NCBI RefSeq assembly: GCF_030814815.1 | Contig: NZ_JAUSVR010000002.1 | Coordinates: forward strand, 248,001-312,000 | Direction: 5' to 3' | Length of the DNA: 64,000 bases | DNA from: Ancylobacter amanitiformis | GTDB taxonomy: Bacteria > Pseudomonadota > Alphaproteobacteria > Rhizobiales > Xanthobacteraceae | Shown here: in pieces, positions 18,162 through 26,951 of the stretch | Layout of the letters: the number at the start of each line of letters is the position of its first letter | Numbering within the stretch: the stretch's first letter is position 1 | Notes under the pieces: generated by a model | What the model saw: the letters and a program-made list of their open reading frames with translations, nothing else | Databases searched by the model: none | What the model was told of the DNA's origin: nothing | Made by a program: the position numbers and the translations under genes

Positions 18162-18749
18162 TCAGGAGCGGGTGAGGCTGATCTTCGAGCCGTCCGCCGT
18201 GGTCGCACCGTCATACTGACCGGCGCCGGCGGGCTGCAGCCGGGCCGTGACCTTGCCGAGATGGTTCTGCAGCACGATGTCGTTGCCCCAGACGTCCCAG
18301 CCCTTGGTCATGAAGATGTCGTTCGGGCAACCCACATCGGCATTGGCGGCGAAGCCGGACATGCCGCGCGTGGTGGAAAGCGTGACCTTGCAGGTCTTCT
18401 GGCCGCTGTCCCAGGCGAAATTCCACACGCCGGCCAGCTGGGTGCGCGCCGCGCCGGGCTCGGCATAGGCGACGCCGCCGGGCGCCGTGGCGGCGGGCGG
18501 CGAGAGCGCGACCGGGGTCGCCGCCGCGCGCGGGGTGACGGCGGCCGCCGCGGTTGCCGCGGTGGCGCCATAGGTGCCTTCCAGCGCAGGGACGGGGGCG
18601 CTGACGATGGAACCGGAGGGAGCGGGAGTGATCGGGCTGGGATCGGCCGAGGCTGTCGCCTGGGCGCCCCCGAAACCGTCTAGCGTCGTGCTGCAACCGC
18701 CAAGGAGAACCGCCATGCTGGCCGTTGCCACGAAGGTCTGGAACCGCAT
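18162..18749 (-). CDS. Omp19-like outer-membrane lipoprotein with protease-inhibitor (Inh) domain
   Basis: A 195-residue lipoprotein. The signal peptide ends in a lipobox VLLGGC with the lipid-modified Cys at residue 19. A 75-residue Ala/Pro/Thr-rich linker follows, then a C-terminal AprI/Inh-type beta-barrel domain from about residue 105: QLAGVWNFAWDSGQKTCKVT, GFAANADVGCP, WDVWGNDIVLQNHLGKVTA and QYDGATTADGSKISLTRS. The layout matches Brucella Omp19, a surface lipoprotein with protease-inhibiting activity. The two Cys of the domain likely form the family disulphide. ATG 18749 is set by the signal peptide, with CAGGAG ten bases upstream. Confidence 0.85.
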   Translation of the reverse strand: MRFQTFVATASMAVLLGGCSTTLDGFGGAQATASADPSPITPAPSGSIVSAPVPALEGTYGATAATAAAAVTPRAAATPVALSPPAATAPGGVAYAEPGAARTQLAGVWNFAWDSGQKTCKVTLSTTRGMSGFAANADVGCPNDIFMTKGWDVWGNDIVLQNHLGKVTARLQPAGAGQYDGATTADGSKISLTRS

Positions 18750-19114
18750 CGACCTGTCACTCCTGCCCGCGCGGCGCGCGAGCCCTTGCCCCTTGGATCG
18801 CCGCGCCGGCAGGCCGTGCAGCGGATATATCTGTGTCGTCAAGGATCGTGGCGTGAGCGTGACCCTGCCGTGGCGGCAGCCCGCAGCCATCCACGACTCT
18901 TTTTATGCTCAACAAATCCTTAACGGACCGTCACCTCGTCAATAACCTCGGACCAGCCCCGGACGAGGCTCCGCGAGCCTCGCACGAGTGGCCTTACCCG
19001 CCCACGGGCGCGCCGGTAATGTCGATCGCGTCGCGCGCATGGACGCCAGCATGACGACAGGCTATGTGCGATGCAACAGGCTGCGCTCGCCAAACACTGG
19101 AATAGGAACCGCCC
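18750..19114. promoter_or_regulatory. Divergent promoter region
   Basis: About 365 bases between the Omp19-like gene (minus) and the SDR gene (plus). The centre (18895-18925) has an AT-rich patch, CTTTTTATGCTCAAC, that could hold promoter elements for either gene. No clear -35/-10 pair, operator or small gene could be fixed. Confidence 0.35.
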
Positions 19115-19885
19115 GTGTACCAGATGCTGGATCCCTCGACGTTCATCGTGCTCATCACCGGCGCCACATCCGGTATCGGCGCGGCCACGGCGCGGCGCTA
19201 TGTCCTTGCCGGCGCGCGGGTCGTGGGAACGGGTCGGCGGACCGAGCGGCTGATCGCGCTGCGCGACGAACTGGGCGCGAATTTCCACCCCCTCGAGGTC
19301 GACGTGCGCGACAGGGTCGCGCTGGGCGCGGCTCTGGACAAGCTGCCGGAGAGCTTCCGCAACATCAACGTGGTGTTCGCCAATGCCGGCCTCGCGCTCG
19401 GCCTCGAACCGGCGCACGCGGCGAGCCTCGACGACTGGGAGGAGATGGTCGACACCAATATCAAGGGCCTGCTCTACACGGTGCGGGCGACGCTGCCCGG
19501 CATGGTCGAGCGGGGCGAGGGGCATGTGGTGTTCACCGGCTCCGTTGCCGGCGACTATCCCTATCCCGGCGGCAACGTCTACGGCGCCACCAAGGCCTTC
19601 GTGAAGCAGTTCGCGCTCAACCTCATCGCCGATCTCGCGGGCACGCGGGTGCGCGTCACCAATATCGAGCCCGGCCTCGTCGAGACCGAGTTCTCGCTGG
19701 TGCGCTTCCATGGCGATTCGGAAAAGTCGGGCGGCATCTACGCCAATACCCAGCCGCTGACGGCCGAGGATATTGCCGAGCAGGTATTCTTCGTCACATC
19801 GGTGCCGCGCCACGTCAATATCAACCGCATCCAGCCTTTCGCGACCTGCCAGTCCTTCTCGCCGTTCAAGATCACGCGCGGCTGA
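19115..19885 (+). CDS. SDR family NAD(P)-dependent oxidoreductase (YdfG-like)
   Basis: A 256-residue short-chain dehydrogenase. Cofactor binding is in LITGATSGIG (residues 13-22) with RR after the second strand (GTGRRTERL), suggesting NADP. NVVFANAGLALG is the NNAG-type motif; the catalytic Ser lies in FTGSVAGDYPYPGG and Tyr-Lys in VYGATKAFV. The phrase NIEPGLVETEFSLVRFHGD is shared with the YdfG group, which oxidises 3-hydroxy acids such as serine and allo-threonine and reduces malonic semialdehyde. The GTG start at 19115 has AGGA seven bases upstream. Its stop and that of chrA on the other strand share a TGATCA palindrome. Confidence 0.88.
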   Translation: MYQMLDPSTFIVLITGATSGIGAATARRYVLAGARVVGTGRRTERLIALRDELGANFHPLEVDVRDRVALGAALDKLPESFRNINVVFANAGLALGLEPAHAASLDDWEEMVDTNIKGLLYTVRATLPGMVERGEGHVVFTGSVAGDYPYPGGNVYGATKAFVKQFALNLIADLAGTRVRVTNIEPGLVETEFSLVRFHGDSEKSGGIYANTQPLTAEDIAEQVFFVTSVPRHVNINRIQPFATCQSFSPFKITRG

Positions 19886-21139
19886 TCACAGCAGCAGGCC
19901 CCCGGCCAGCGCGGCGCCGGCCACCACGGCCCAGGCCGGCACGCGCCACAGCGCCAGCGCGAGATAGGCGAGGAGCGCGAGCGCGAAGCTGCGCCCCGAA
20001 CTGATGCTCGATGTCACCACCGGATCCCAGAACGCCGCGCCCAGCAGGCCGACCACGGCGGCGTTGACCCCGGTCATGGCGCTGCGCACCCGGCGGTCGG
20101 CCGCCAGCGCTGTCCAGAACCGCAGCGCGCCATAAACCAGCAGCGCCGAGGGCAGGAACGCGGCAACGAGGGCGATGAGCCCGCCCGTCACGCCGTTCGG
20201 CGCGCCCGGCATGGCGGCGCCGACAAAGGCGGCGAAGGAGAAGAGCGGCCCCGGCATCGCCTGCGCCGCGCCATAGCCGGCGAGGAAGGTCTGACGCGTC
20301 AGGCCGCCGGGATGCACCAGCTCCGCCTCGATCAGCGGCAGCACGACATGGCCGCCACCGAACACCAGCGCGCCGGCGCGATAGAGCGTGTCGACGAGAC
20401 TTATGCCGCCATTGCCCGTCGCCTTCGCCAGCAGCGGCAGCAGCACCAGCAGCCCCGCGAAGACCAGCAGTGCGATGATCGAGGCGTTCCGGCCGGGCAG
20501 GTGGCCGGCCGGCGCGTGAGCCGGCAGGCGGCCGGGCGTCGCGTCGGGTGTGAGAAAGGCGAGCCCCGCCAGCGCGCCGGCCGCGATCACGCCGATCTGC
20601 CCCACCGCGCCGGGCACGCTCGCAGCAGCCGCGGCGGCGATGAGCGCGATGGTGCGCCGCGCGCGGTCCGGGCACAGGTTGCGCGCCATGCCGAGCACGG
20701 CGTCGGCGACGATCGCGACGGCCGCGATCTTGAGCCCGGCAAGCCAGCCCGCGGCCATGCCGGCCGTTGTGGTGATGCCATACGCGACGGCGAGCATGAG
20801 CAGCGCGGAAGGCAGGGTGAAGCCGATCCAGGCCGCCGCCATGCCGGCAAGCCCGGCACGCATCAGGCCAATCGCCATGCCGACCTGGCTGGAAGCCGGA
20901 CCCGGCAGAAACTGGCACAGCGCCACCAGCGTGGCGTAGGCGTCCTCGGTCAGCCATTGCCGCCGCTTGACGAGGTCGTCGCGGAAATAGCCGAGATGCG
21001 CCACGGGTCCGCCGAAGGAGGTCAGCCCCAGGCGGAGGAAGGCCAGAAACACCTCGCCGGCCGTGCCCACCGGACGCGCGAGCTCCGCCGCCGGGGGCGG
21101 CGTTGCGGCCGCCATGTCATCGCTTCGCGCATTGCTCAT
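19886..21139 (-). CDS. chrA: ChrA family chromate efflux transporter
   Basis: A 417-residue membrane protein of the chromate ion transporter family, with the usual two homologous halves. The first has LRLGLTSFGGPVAHLGYF and LCQFLPGPASSQVGMAIG; the second has the related VFGGGHVVLPLIEAELV and AAQAMPGPLFSFAAFVG. About 10-12 membrane segments are apparent. Members export chromate taken up through sulfate transporters. ATG 21139 is used; an upstream GTG would add three residues. Some ChrA-type proteins lack a chromate role, and no ChrB regulator is adjacent. Confidence 0.9.
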   Translation of the reverse strand: MSNARSDDMAAATPPPAAELARPVGTAGEVFLAFLRLGLTSFGGPVAHLGYFRDDLVKRRQWLTEDAYATLVALCQFLPGPASSQVGMAIGLMRAGLAGMAAAWIGFTLPSALLMLAVAYGITTTAGMAAGWLAGLKIAAVAIVADAVLGMARNLCPDRARRTIALIAAAAAASVPGAVGQIGVIAAGALAGLAFLTPDATPGRLPAHAPAGHLPGRNASIIALLVFAGLLVLLPLLAKATGNGGISLVDTLYRAGALVFGGGHVVLPLIEAELVHPGGLTRQTFLAGYGAAQAMPGPLFSFAAFVGAAMPGAPNGVTGGLIALVAAFLPSALLVYGALRFWTALAADRRVRSAMTGVNAAVVGLLGAAFWDPVVTSSISSGRSFALALLAYLALALWRVPAWAVVAGAALAGGLLL

Positions 21140-21261
21140 GAGACGCACGGTTAACGCGGAAGAACCTCCCGTGCATGTGAATTTTGCACGACAGGTGGAC
21201 GGGGATCCTTTCCGCCGGACGGGCGCCGCCGGACCTGTTCCGGGCCCGTTTCGCGATAAAC

Positions 21262-21293
21262 CCGCTACGCCGCTACGCCGCTACGCCGCGACG
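21262..21293. repeat. 8-base tandem repeat across the 3' end of the LysR gene
   Basis: The unit CCGCTACG occurs three times in a row from 21262, followed by a near copy CCGCGACG. The array spans the stop codon of the minus-strand LysR gene (21281-21283). Since eight is not a multiple of three, copy changes within the coding end would alter the last residues. Confidence 0.6.
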
Positions 21294-22150
21294 ACGACCG
21301 TCGGCACGGAAAGCGCGGCGCGCAGTGTTTCGGCCAGGCGCCGCGCGGCCGGTGAGGCGGCGGGGGCGATCAGCAGGCCGACCTCGGTGTCGGGCAGCGG
21401 CGGCAGGTCTTCCGCCGGGCCCAGCCGCCGCCATTCCGGCGGGGCGGCGCATTCGGGCAGCGCGGTGATGCACAGCCCGGTCTCCACCGCCGCATAGATG
21501 CCGCTATGCGAGGACGACGTGCAGGCGACACGCCAGCTGCGACCGGCCTTGTCGAGCGCCGCGGCGATATGCGGGCGCGCCCGGCAGCCGGTGGGGAAGA
21601 GGGCGAGCGGCAGCGTCTCGCCGCGTTCCGGGCGATGCCCGCGCGCGCCGAGCCAGAGCAGCTTCTCCTTCTTGAGCAGTTCCCCGGTCGGGCGGGTGAG
21701 ATCGCGCGTCACCAGCGCGACGTCGATCTGCCCGCGCTCGACCTCCGGCTCCAGATTCTTGGACAGGTCGCAGCGGATGGAAATCTCCACGCGCGGATAG
21801 GCCGCCGCCAGACGCGCAATGGTGGGGGTGAAATAGGCGTCGACATAGTCGTCCGGCATGCCGAGCCGCACGCTGCCTTCCGGCGTGCCGCCCTTCAGAT
21901 CCGCCAGCGCCTCACTCTCGAAGGCGAGCAGGCGGCGGGCATGGGCGACCAGCCGCTCGCCGGTTTCTGTGAGCGCGATGCCGCGCCTTGAGCGCTCCAG
22001 CAGCCGCACGCCGAGACTCACTTCGAGCTGGGCGATCCGCGCCGACACCGCCGACTGCGTGCGCCCGACCCGCTCCGCCGCGGCGGTGAAGCCGCCGGTG
22101 TCGACAATGGCGATCAGCATGCCGAGGGATTCTGTGTCGAGATGGCGCAT
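21281..22150 (-). CDS. LysR family transcriptional regulator
   Basis: A 289-residue regulator. The N-terminal helix-turn-helix is in DTGGFTAAAERVGRTQSAVS followed by ARIAQLEVSLGVRLLERSRRG, and the rest is a substrate-binding fold (GSVRLGMPDDYVDAYF, EVERGQIDVALV). It is divergent from an EamA transporter gene with a 202-base gap that contains inverted repeats, the classic arrangement for a LysR protein controlling its neighbour. The inducer is not predictable. The start ATG 22150 gives the usual short leader before the DNA-binding domain. Confidence 0.9.
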   Translation of the reverse strand: MRHLDTESLGMLIAIVDTGGFTAAAERVGRTQSAVSARIAQLEVSLGVRLLERSRRGIALTETGERLVAHARRLLAFESEALADLKGGTPEGSVRLGMPDDYVDAYFTPTIARLAAAYPRVEISIRCDLSKNLEPEVERGQIDVALVTRDLTRPTGELLKKEKLLWLGARGHRPERGETLPLALFPTGCRARPHIAAALDKAGRSWRVACTSSSHSGIYAAVETGLCITALPECAAPPEWRRLGPAEDLPPLPDTEVGLLIAPAASPAARRLAETLRAALSVPTVVVAA

Positions 22151-22185
22151 CGGGTGGGTCCGGTCTATGTCGGCACCGCCGCCGA

Positions 22186-22214
22186 CATTCGTTCATATCA
22201 CTTTTGCGAATGAA
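22186..22214. promoter_or_regulatory. Candidate LysR operator
   Basis: In the AT-rich gap between the LysR and EamA genes two nested inverted repeats occur: CATTCG (22186-22191) with CGAATG (22207-22212), and TTCAT (22192-22196) with ATGAA (22210-22214). The second is a T-N11-A-type dyad. Position 36 bases before the LysR start fits autoregulation and control of the divergent gene. Confidence 0.45.
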
Positions 22215-22352
22215 ACGACAAAATAAACTCGCTTTGGCGATATCTCGGCCGGGTGTACATCCTCTCGCGTCGCGCGGTGCCGGGGCCGCAATGGCGGATT
22301 CCCTGTCTCCCGTGTTCCCGCGTTCTCGCGCTGTTCCATCGCTCAGGTCATC

Positions 22353-23378
22353 ATGTCTCCGCCCCCCGCCGCCGCCCTCTCTCCGGTCGCGACCGACAGT
22401 CTTCATCTCCTCGCGCCGCTCTCGGGGGAGGCTCATGAGGCGCTCCTGCGTCGCAACGCCTTTCTTGCGGCGATCGCGGGGGCGATATGCATCGGCTTCT
22501 CCGCGATCTTCGTGCGGCTGGCCGATACCGGCCCGGCGGCGATCGGCTTCTGGCGCCTGCTGTTCGCGCTCGGTCCCACCGCCGTGTGGGCCTATGCCGA
22601 ATACCGGGTCGGGCAGGCGCGGCGGCGTCGGGCGGGGGCGGCGGGCCCGCTGCGCCTGTTCACCGTCCGGCAGTTCTTCCTCGCGGCCTTCGCGGGGCTG
22701 TTCTTCGGCGCCGACCTGATCGCCTTCCATTTCGGCCTGGTGCGCACGACCACCGCCAATGCCCTGCTGCTGGGCAATCTTGCCGTTGTCTTCGTACTGA
22801 TCTTTGGCTGGCTGTGCCTGGGCGAACGGCCGACGCGCGGCCTGATGGCGGCGCTGGTGCTGGCGCTTGTCGGCACGGCGCTGATCATCTCGCGTAGCGC
22901 CGGGGCGCATGGCGCGGATGCCACCAGCCTGATCGGCGATGCGTTCTGCGTCGTCGCGGCGGTCTCTTACGGTGGCTACATGATCGTCACCCGAACTCTG
23001 CGCCGCAATGACGGGGCCGGGGGTGTCGGCCTTGGCGGAGGTATGGCTTCCTTCATTTCCTCGGCGACCGGCGCCATTGCCTGCCTGGTCTGGGCCGTGG
23101 CGACGGATGAGGTGATCGTGCCGCAGAGCCTGAAGGGGCTGCTGGCGGTGGTTGGGCTCGGGCTCGTGGCGCATGCGGCGGGGCAGGGGCTGACCACGGT
23201 CGCGCTCGGCCGGCTGCCGGCAGGGCTGGTATCGACCGTGCTGCTGCTGCAGATCGTGGTCGGAACCTCGCTGGCGGCGCTGCTATTCGGCGAGATACCC
23301 TCGCTCATGGTGATGATCGGCGGCATGATGGTGGTCGCGGGCGTCGTCGTCGCCCGCCCGCCGCGCGCACCGGCCTGA
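22353..23378 (+). CDS. EamA/DMT family transporter
   Basis: A 341-residue membrane protein with ten predicted helices in two EamA repeats. The first starts at AIAGAICIGFSAIFVRLADTG and the second at GDAFCVVAAVSYGGYMIV. Conserved pieces are GFWRLLFAL, TTTANALLLGNLAVVFVLI and GEIPSLMVMIGG. Members export or import small metabolites such as amino acids or amines. A 40-residue N-terminal cytoplasmic leader precedes the first helix. The divergent LysR gene is the likely regulator. Confidence 0.88.
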   Translation: MSPPPAAALSPVATDSLHLLAPLSGEAHEALLRRNAFLAAIAGAICIGFSAIFVRLADTGPAAIGFWRLLFALGPTAVWAYAEYRVGQARRRRAGAAGPLRLFTVRQFFLAAFAGLFFGADLIAFHFGLVRTTTANALLLGNLAVVFVLIFGWLCLGERPTRGLMAALVLALVGTALIISRSAGAHGADATSLIGDAFCVVAAVSYGGYMIVTRTLRRNDGAGGVGLGGGMASFISSATGAIACLVWAVATDEVIVPQSLKGLLAVVGLGLVAHAAGQGLTTVALGRLPAGLVSTVLLLQIVVGTSLAALLFGEIPSLMVMIGGMMVVAGVVVARPPRAPA

Positions 23379-23468
23379 CGTGCGCCGCGCATGCACTGGG
23401 GGGACGGATGCCCCTTGCGGTCGGCCGGGCGCGGGTCTACCTCCTCGAAGACAGTCAGGAGCGACGCG

Positions 23469-23810
23469 ATGCAGCAGCCCAATCCCTTCGGGGGCATGAT
23501 CGAGCATTTGTCGGTCGACGAGGTGAAGGCCGGTCTTGAAGCCGGCACCATCCTGCTCGTCGATGTCCGTGAGCCGAACGAACTCGCCGCCGAGCGCATT
23601 CCCGGCGCGGTGGACTTTCCGCTGTCCACTTTCGAGGCCAGCCAGCTTCCCGATCCCGGCGAGAAGACGCTCGTCTTCTCCTGCCGCTCGGGCCAGCGCT
23701 CGCAGCGGGCGGCGGCGGCGGCGCAGGCGGCCGGCGTCGATCTCCATCGCCACATGGCCGGCGGCATCCTCGCCTGGAAGGAAGCGGGCTTCGAGACGCT
23801 GAAGGGCTGA
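23469..23810 (+). CDS. Single-domain rhodanese-like protein
   Basis: A 113-residue rhodanese domain with the catalytic Cys at residue 72 in FSCRSGQRS, and the usual LLVDVREPNELAAERIPGA and HMAGGILAWKEAGF. Such proteins carry sulfane sulfur as a Cys persulfide, in thiosulfate sulfurtransferase or sulfur-relay roles in the cytoplasm. ATG 23469 has AGGAG seven bases upstream. It follows the EamA gene by 90 bases and is convergent with an aminotransferase gene. Confidence 0.92.
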   Translation: MQQPNPFGGMIEHLSVDEVKAGLEAGTILLVDVREPNELAAERIPGAVDFPLSTFEASQLPDPGEKTLVFSCRSGQRSQRAAAAAQAAGVDLHRHMAGGILAWKEAGFETLKG

Positions 23811-23839
23811 AGCGCCGCGCGTCAGCGCCGCGCGCCGCT

Positions 23840-25216
23840 TCAGGCCGTCAGTCTTTGCACGACGTCGCGTGTCGCCGCGATGAGGCGGTCGACCTGCGCA
23901 TCCGTCGTCGCGGGTGAGGCCAGCATCATGTCGTGGAACGGCGCGATCAGCACGCCGCGCACCAGCAGCGCCAGGTGAATGGCGGTCTCCAGCGCCGGAA
24001 AATGCGCGGTCTTGGCCTGTCCGCCGTCCCACAGCGGCAGGCGCGCGCGCACCACTTCCACCCGCGCGCCGCAGCGGGCGACATGCCAGGGCAGGCGAGC
24101 CTCGGCGATCACCCCCGTCAGCTCGCGCTCCATGCGGTCGGCGAGCCGGTTCATATGTGCATAGGCGTTCTCGGTGGCCACCTGCTCAAGCGTCGCCCGT
24201 AGCGCGGCCAGTTGCAGCGGGCTGCCCGACAGCGTGGTGCCCATGCCGGAGCGCCCCTCGGGCTGGCTGTCGCGGGCGCGGGTGAGCCGGTCCGCCACAT
24301 CCTCGGTCATGCCCCAGACGGAGGCGGGAATGCCGCCGGCAATGGCCTTGCCGACGACGAACATGTCCGGCGACAGGCCGAACTTGCGGCTATAGCCGCC
24401 CGGCCCGCTGGAGAGCGTGTGCGTCTCGTCGATCAGCAGCAGCGTGCCGTGGCGACGGGTAATCTCGCGCAGACCCTCGTGAAAGCCGGGCTGCGGCAGC
24501 ACCATGGCGGAATTGGTCAGCACCGGCTCGGTGATGACACAGGCGACCGTATGGTCGGCCAGCGCCTCCTCCACGGCATCGAGGTCGTTGAACGGCACCA
24601 CGCGGGTGAGCAGGGTGAGGTCGCGCGGCTCACCCAGCAGGCCCGGGCGGTTGGCCGGCCGGCCATTGGCGGTGAGTCCCACGAAAGTGTCGTCCACCGC
24701 GCCATGATAGGCGCCGTCGAAGATGAGGATGCGCGGGCGCCCGGTCGCGGCGCGGGCGGCGCGCAGCGCGAAGCGGTTGGCATCGGTCGCCGTGGTCGCA
24801 ATCTGCCAGTAGGGCAGGCCGAAGCGGGCTGCGAGCAGGTCGCCGACAGTGCCGGCATCCGGGCTGGGCAGCATGGTGGCAAGTCCGTGCTTCGCCTGCC
24901 GGATCAGCGCTTCCGCCACCGGCGCCGGGCCATGGCCGAACAGCGAAGCCGTGTCGCCGAGGCAGAAATCATCATAGCCATGGCCGTCGACATCGGTCAG
25001 TCGCGCGCCCGTTGCGTCGGCGACCACGAGCGGCACCGGGGTCGACCAGTCGACCATCCAGTGCATCGGCACGCCCTGGAACAGATGCGCCGCCGCGCCG
25101 GCGGCCGCGCGGGTTTTCGGCCGGGTGCCGAGATAGAGCGCCTCGGCTTCCGCGCGCAGCGCCGAGACCCGGGCCGGCGCCACGCCGGAAGCCTCGGAGG
25201 AGACGTTGATGTTCAT
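23840..25216 (-). CDS. Class III (glutamate-1-semialdehyde-like) aminotransferase
   Basis: A 458-residue fold-type I PLP enzyme. The PLP lysine is K290 in FVVGKAIAGGIP and the ring-binding Asp is D263 in LLIDETHTLSSGPGG. FDGAYHGAVDD, VITEPVLTNSAMVLPQPGF and GTTLSGSPLQLAALRA are typical of the group that includes glutamate-1-semialdehyde aminomutase and related beta-amino-acid or aspartate-type transaminases. It is unlikely to be HemL itself because the G-T-F-S-G-N motif is altered (T-T-L-S-G-S) and the N terminus has an extra domain-like leader. Substrate unknown. A second class III aminotransferase follows upstream on the same strand. Confidence 0.8.
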   Translation of the reverse strand: MNINVSSEASGVAPARVSALRAEAEALYLGTRPKTRAAAGAAAHLFQGVPMHWMVDWSTPVPLVVADATGARLTDVDGHGYDDFCLGDTASLFGHGPAPVAEALIRQAKHGLATMLPSPDAGTVGDLLAARFGLPYWQIATTATDANRFALRAARAATGRPRILIFDGAYHGAVDDTFVGLTANGRPANRPGLLGEPRDLTLLTRVVPFNDLDAVEEALADHTVACVITEPVLTNSAMVLPQPGFHEGLREITRRHGTLLLIDETHTLSSGPGGYSRKFGLSPDMFVVGKAIAGGIPASVWGMTEDVADRLTRARDSQPEGRSGMGTTLSGSPLQLAALRATLEQVATENAYAHMNRLADRMERELTGVIAEARLPWHVARCGARVEVVRARLPLWDGGQAKTAHFPALETAIHLALLVRGVLIAPFHDMMLASPATTDAQVDRLIAATRDVVQRLTA

Positions 25217-25358
25217 GTCGGACGCTGGCGCACGCCGGTACGCTCCCCTTTGCAGGCGCCGCGCGAGGGCTCCGGCGGCGCCATTCCCTCAAGTGTAGCG
25301 CGATGCGTGCGTCACGTCGCCCGGTAGAGGCCGGTCGCCGCGAGCGATGTCGGCGGCC

Positions 25359-25394
25359 CGGGCGGCGGGGTGGGGCTAGCCCTGCCGCCGCCCG
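25359..25394 (-). terminator. Strong hairpin after the putrescine aminotransferase gene
   Basis: CGGGCGGCGG (25359-25368) pairs perfectly with CCGCCGCCCG (25385-25394); the loop itself contains the palindrome GGGCTAGCCC. It starts 14 bases downstream of the minus-strand stop at 25408. There is no T run, so termination is a guess; it may protect the transcript end. Confidence 0.4.
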
Positions 25395-25407
25395 AGGATG
25401 ACGGGCC

Positions 25408-26787
25408 TCAGTTCACCCACCCCAGGCGCTTCGCCTCGGCATGGGTCGCGTCCAGCGTCTTGCGGGCGCGGGCAACGAGTTCGTCGATCTCGCCATGCGA
25501 GATGACCAGCGGCGGAGCGATGATCAGCCGGTCGCGCACCGCGCGCATGACCAGGTTGTTCTGGAACGAGAAGTCCCGCGCCATCGTGCCCACCTTGCCG
25601 ACATCGGCGAATTTGGTGCGGCCGATCTTGTCCGGCGTGAGTTCCAGCGCGCCGACCAGTCCCATCATCGGCGCCTCGCCGACGAGGGGGTGCTCGGCCA
25701 GGGTCGACCACTGCGCCTTGAGATAGGGCCCGACATCATTGGCGACGCGCTCGACCAGTTTTTCGCGCAGCATGATGTCGAGATTGGCGAGGGCGGCGGC
25801 GCAGGCGGCAGGATGGCCGGAATAGGTGTAGCCATGGTTGAAGTCGCCGCCCTGCAGCAGCACGTCCACCACGCGGTCGGCCACCATCACGCCGCCGAGC
25901 GGCATGTAGCCGGACGTGATGCCCTTGGCCATGACGAGAATGTCCGGCTCGGTGCCGAAGGTCTCGCAGCCGAACCATGAACCGGTGCGGCCGAAGCCGC
26001 AGATCACCTCGTCCGAGATGAACAGGATGTCGCGCTCACGGCAGATGCGGGCGATTTCCGGCCAATAGCTGGCGGGCGGCACGATGACGCCGCCGGCGCC
26101 CTGGATCGGCTCGGCGATGAAGGCGGCGATGCGATCCTCGCCCAGCGCGTCGATCGTGCTCTCCAGCGCGCGGGCGGTGCGCAGGCCGAACTCGTCCGGT
26201 GTCTCGCCCTGCCGCGCTTCGCCCCAGAAATAGGGCTGGGCGATGTGCACCACATCCGCGATCACCGCGCTCTGGTCGTGCATCGGCGACATGCCGCCCA
26301 GGCTCCCCGCCGCGACGGTCGAGCCGTGATAGGCGTTGCGGCGGGAGATGATGATCTTCTTCTTCGGCTGTTCCTTGATGTCGAAATAGCGCCGGACCAG
26401 CTTGATGACGGTGTCGTTGGATTCGGAGCCCGAGCCGGTGAAGAACACGCGATTGAACTGCGGAGGGGTCAGTTCGGCGAGCCTGGCGGCAAGCTCGATG
26501 GCCGGCTTGTGCGTGGTCTTGAAGAAGGTGTTGTAATAGGGCAGCTCGCGCATCTGCGTGGCGACCGCCTCGACGATTTCCTCGCGCCCGTAGCCGACAT
26601 TCACGCACCACAGGCCCGACATGCCGTCGAGGATACGGTTGCCGTCGGAATCGGTAAGCCACACGCCATCGGCCTTGACGATGATGCGCGACCCCTCCTC
26701 GTTCAGCGCCTTGGTGTCGCTGAAGGGGTGGAGATGGTGCGCGGCGTCGAGCGCGCGAAGTTCGGCAGTGGTCTTGGGAAGGGTCAT
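25408..26787 (-). CDS. spuC: Putrescine--pyruvate-type class III aminotransferase
   Basis: A 459-residue PLP enzyme of the omega-aminotransferase group. The PLP lysine is K288 in VMAKGITSGYMPLGG; D259 lies in FISDEVICGFGRTG. Other group motifs are HLHPFSDTKALNEEGSRI at the N terminus, YYNTFFKTTHKPAIELA, VFFTGSGSESNDTVIKLVR, and NHGYTYSGHPAACAAALAN. These match SpuC-type enzymes, which move the amino group of putrescine or similar diamines to pyruvate. It is divergent from a PuuA-like ligase gene, and a PotF-like binding protein follows, so a polyamine role is well supported by context. The exact amine specificity is inference. Confidence 0.85.
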   Translation of the reverse strand: MTLPKTTAELRALDAAHHLHPFSDTKALNEEGSRIIVKADGVWLTDSDGNRILDGMSGLWCVNVGYGREEIVEAVATQMRELPYYNTFFKTTHKPAIELAARLAELTPPQFNRVFFTGSGSESNDTVIKLVRRYFDIKEQPKKKIIISRRNAYHGSTVAAGSLGGMSPMHDQSAVIADVVHIAQPYFWGEARQGETPDEFGLRTARALESTIDALGEDRIAAFIAEPIQGAGGVIVPPASYWPEIARICRERDILFISDEVICGFGRTGSWFGCETFGTEPDILVMAKGITSGYMPLGGVMVADRVVDVLLQGGDFNHGYTYSGHPAACAAALANLDIMLREKLVERVANDVGPYLKAQWSTLAEHPLVGEAPMMGLVGALELTPDKIGRTKFADVGKVGTMARDFSFQNNLVMRAVRDRLIIAPPLVISHGEIDELVARARKTLDATHAEAKRLGWVN

Positions 26788-26817
26788 GGCGCACCTGGGT
26801 CTCGATTGCTGGGCCTC

Positions 26818-26846
26818 AGAATGTGATCACATTTTTCGTGCGTCAA
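26818..26846 (-). promoter_or_regulatory. Promoter of the aminotransferase gene with an overlapping palindromic operator
   Basis: On the minus strand a -35 TTGACG (26841-26846) and a weaker -10 CATTCT (26818-26823) are 17 bases apart. The perfect 14-base palindrome AATGTGATCACATT (26820-26833) covers the -10 and part of the spacer, the usual place for a repressor site. It has a GT-N4-AC core, as do sites of many GntR-type repressors; the protein is not in the window. The palindrome also lies 119 bases before the PuuA-like gene on the other strand. Confidence 0.55.
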
Positions 26847-26951
26847 GCGCTTCGGCATGGCACAACTTGGCTCATGGGATGGCTGCGGGGGCATTGACCG
26901 GCCCCGCGCGGCCGTGACCAGATCAATGTGACGCATTCAACCAGGTGGATC

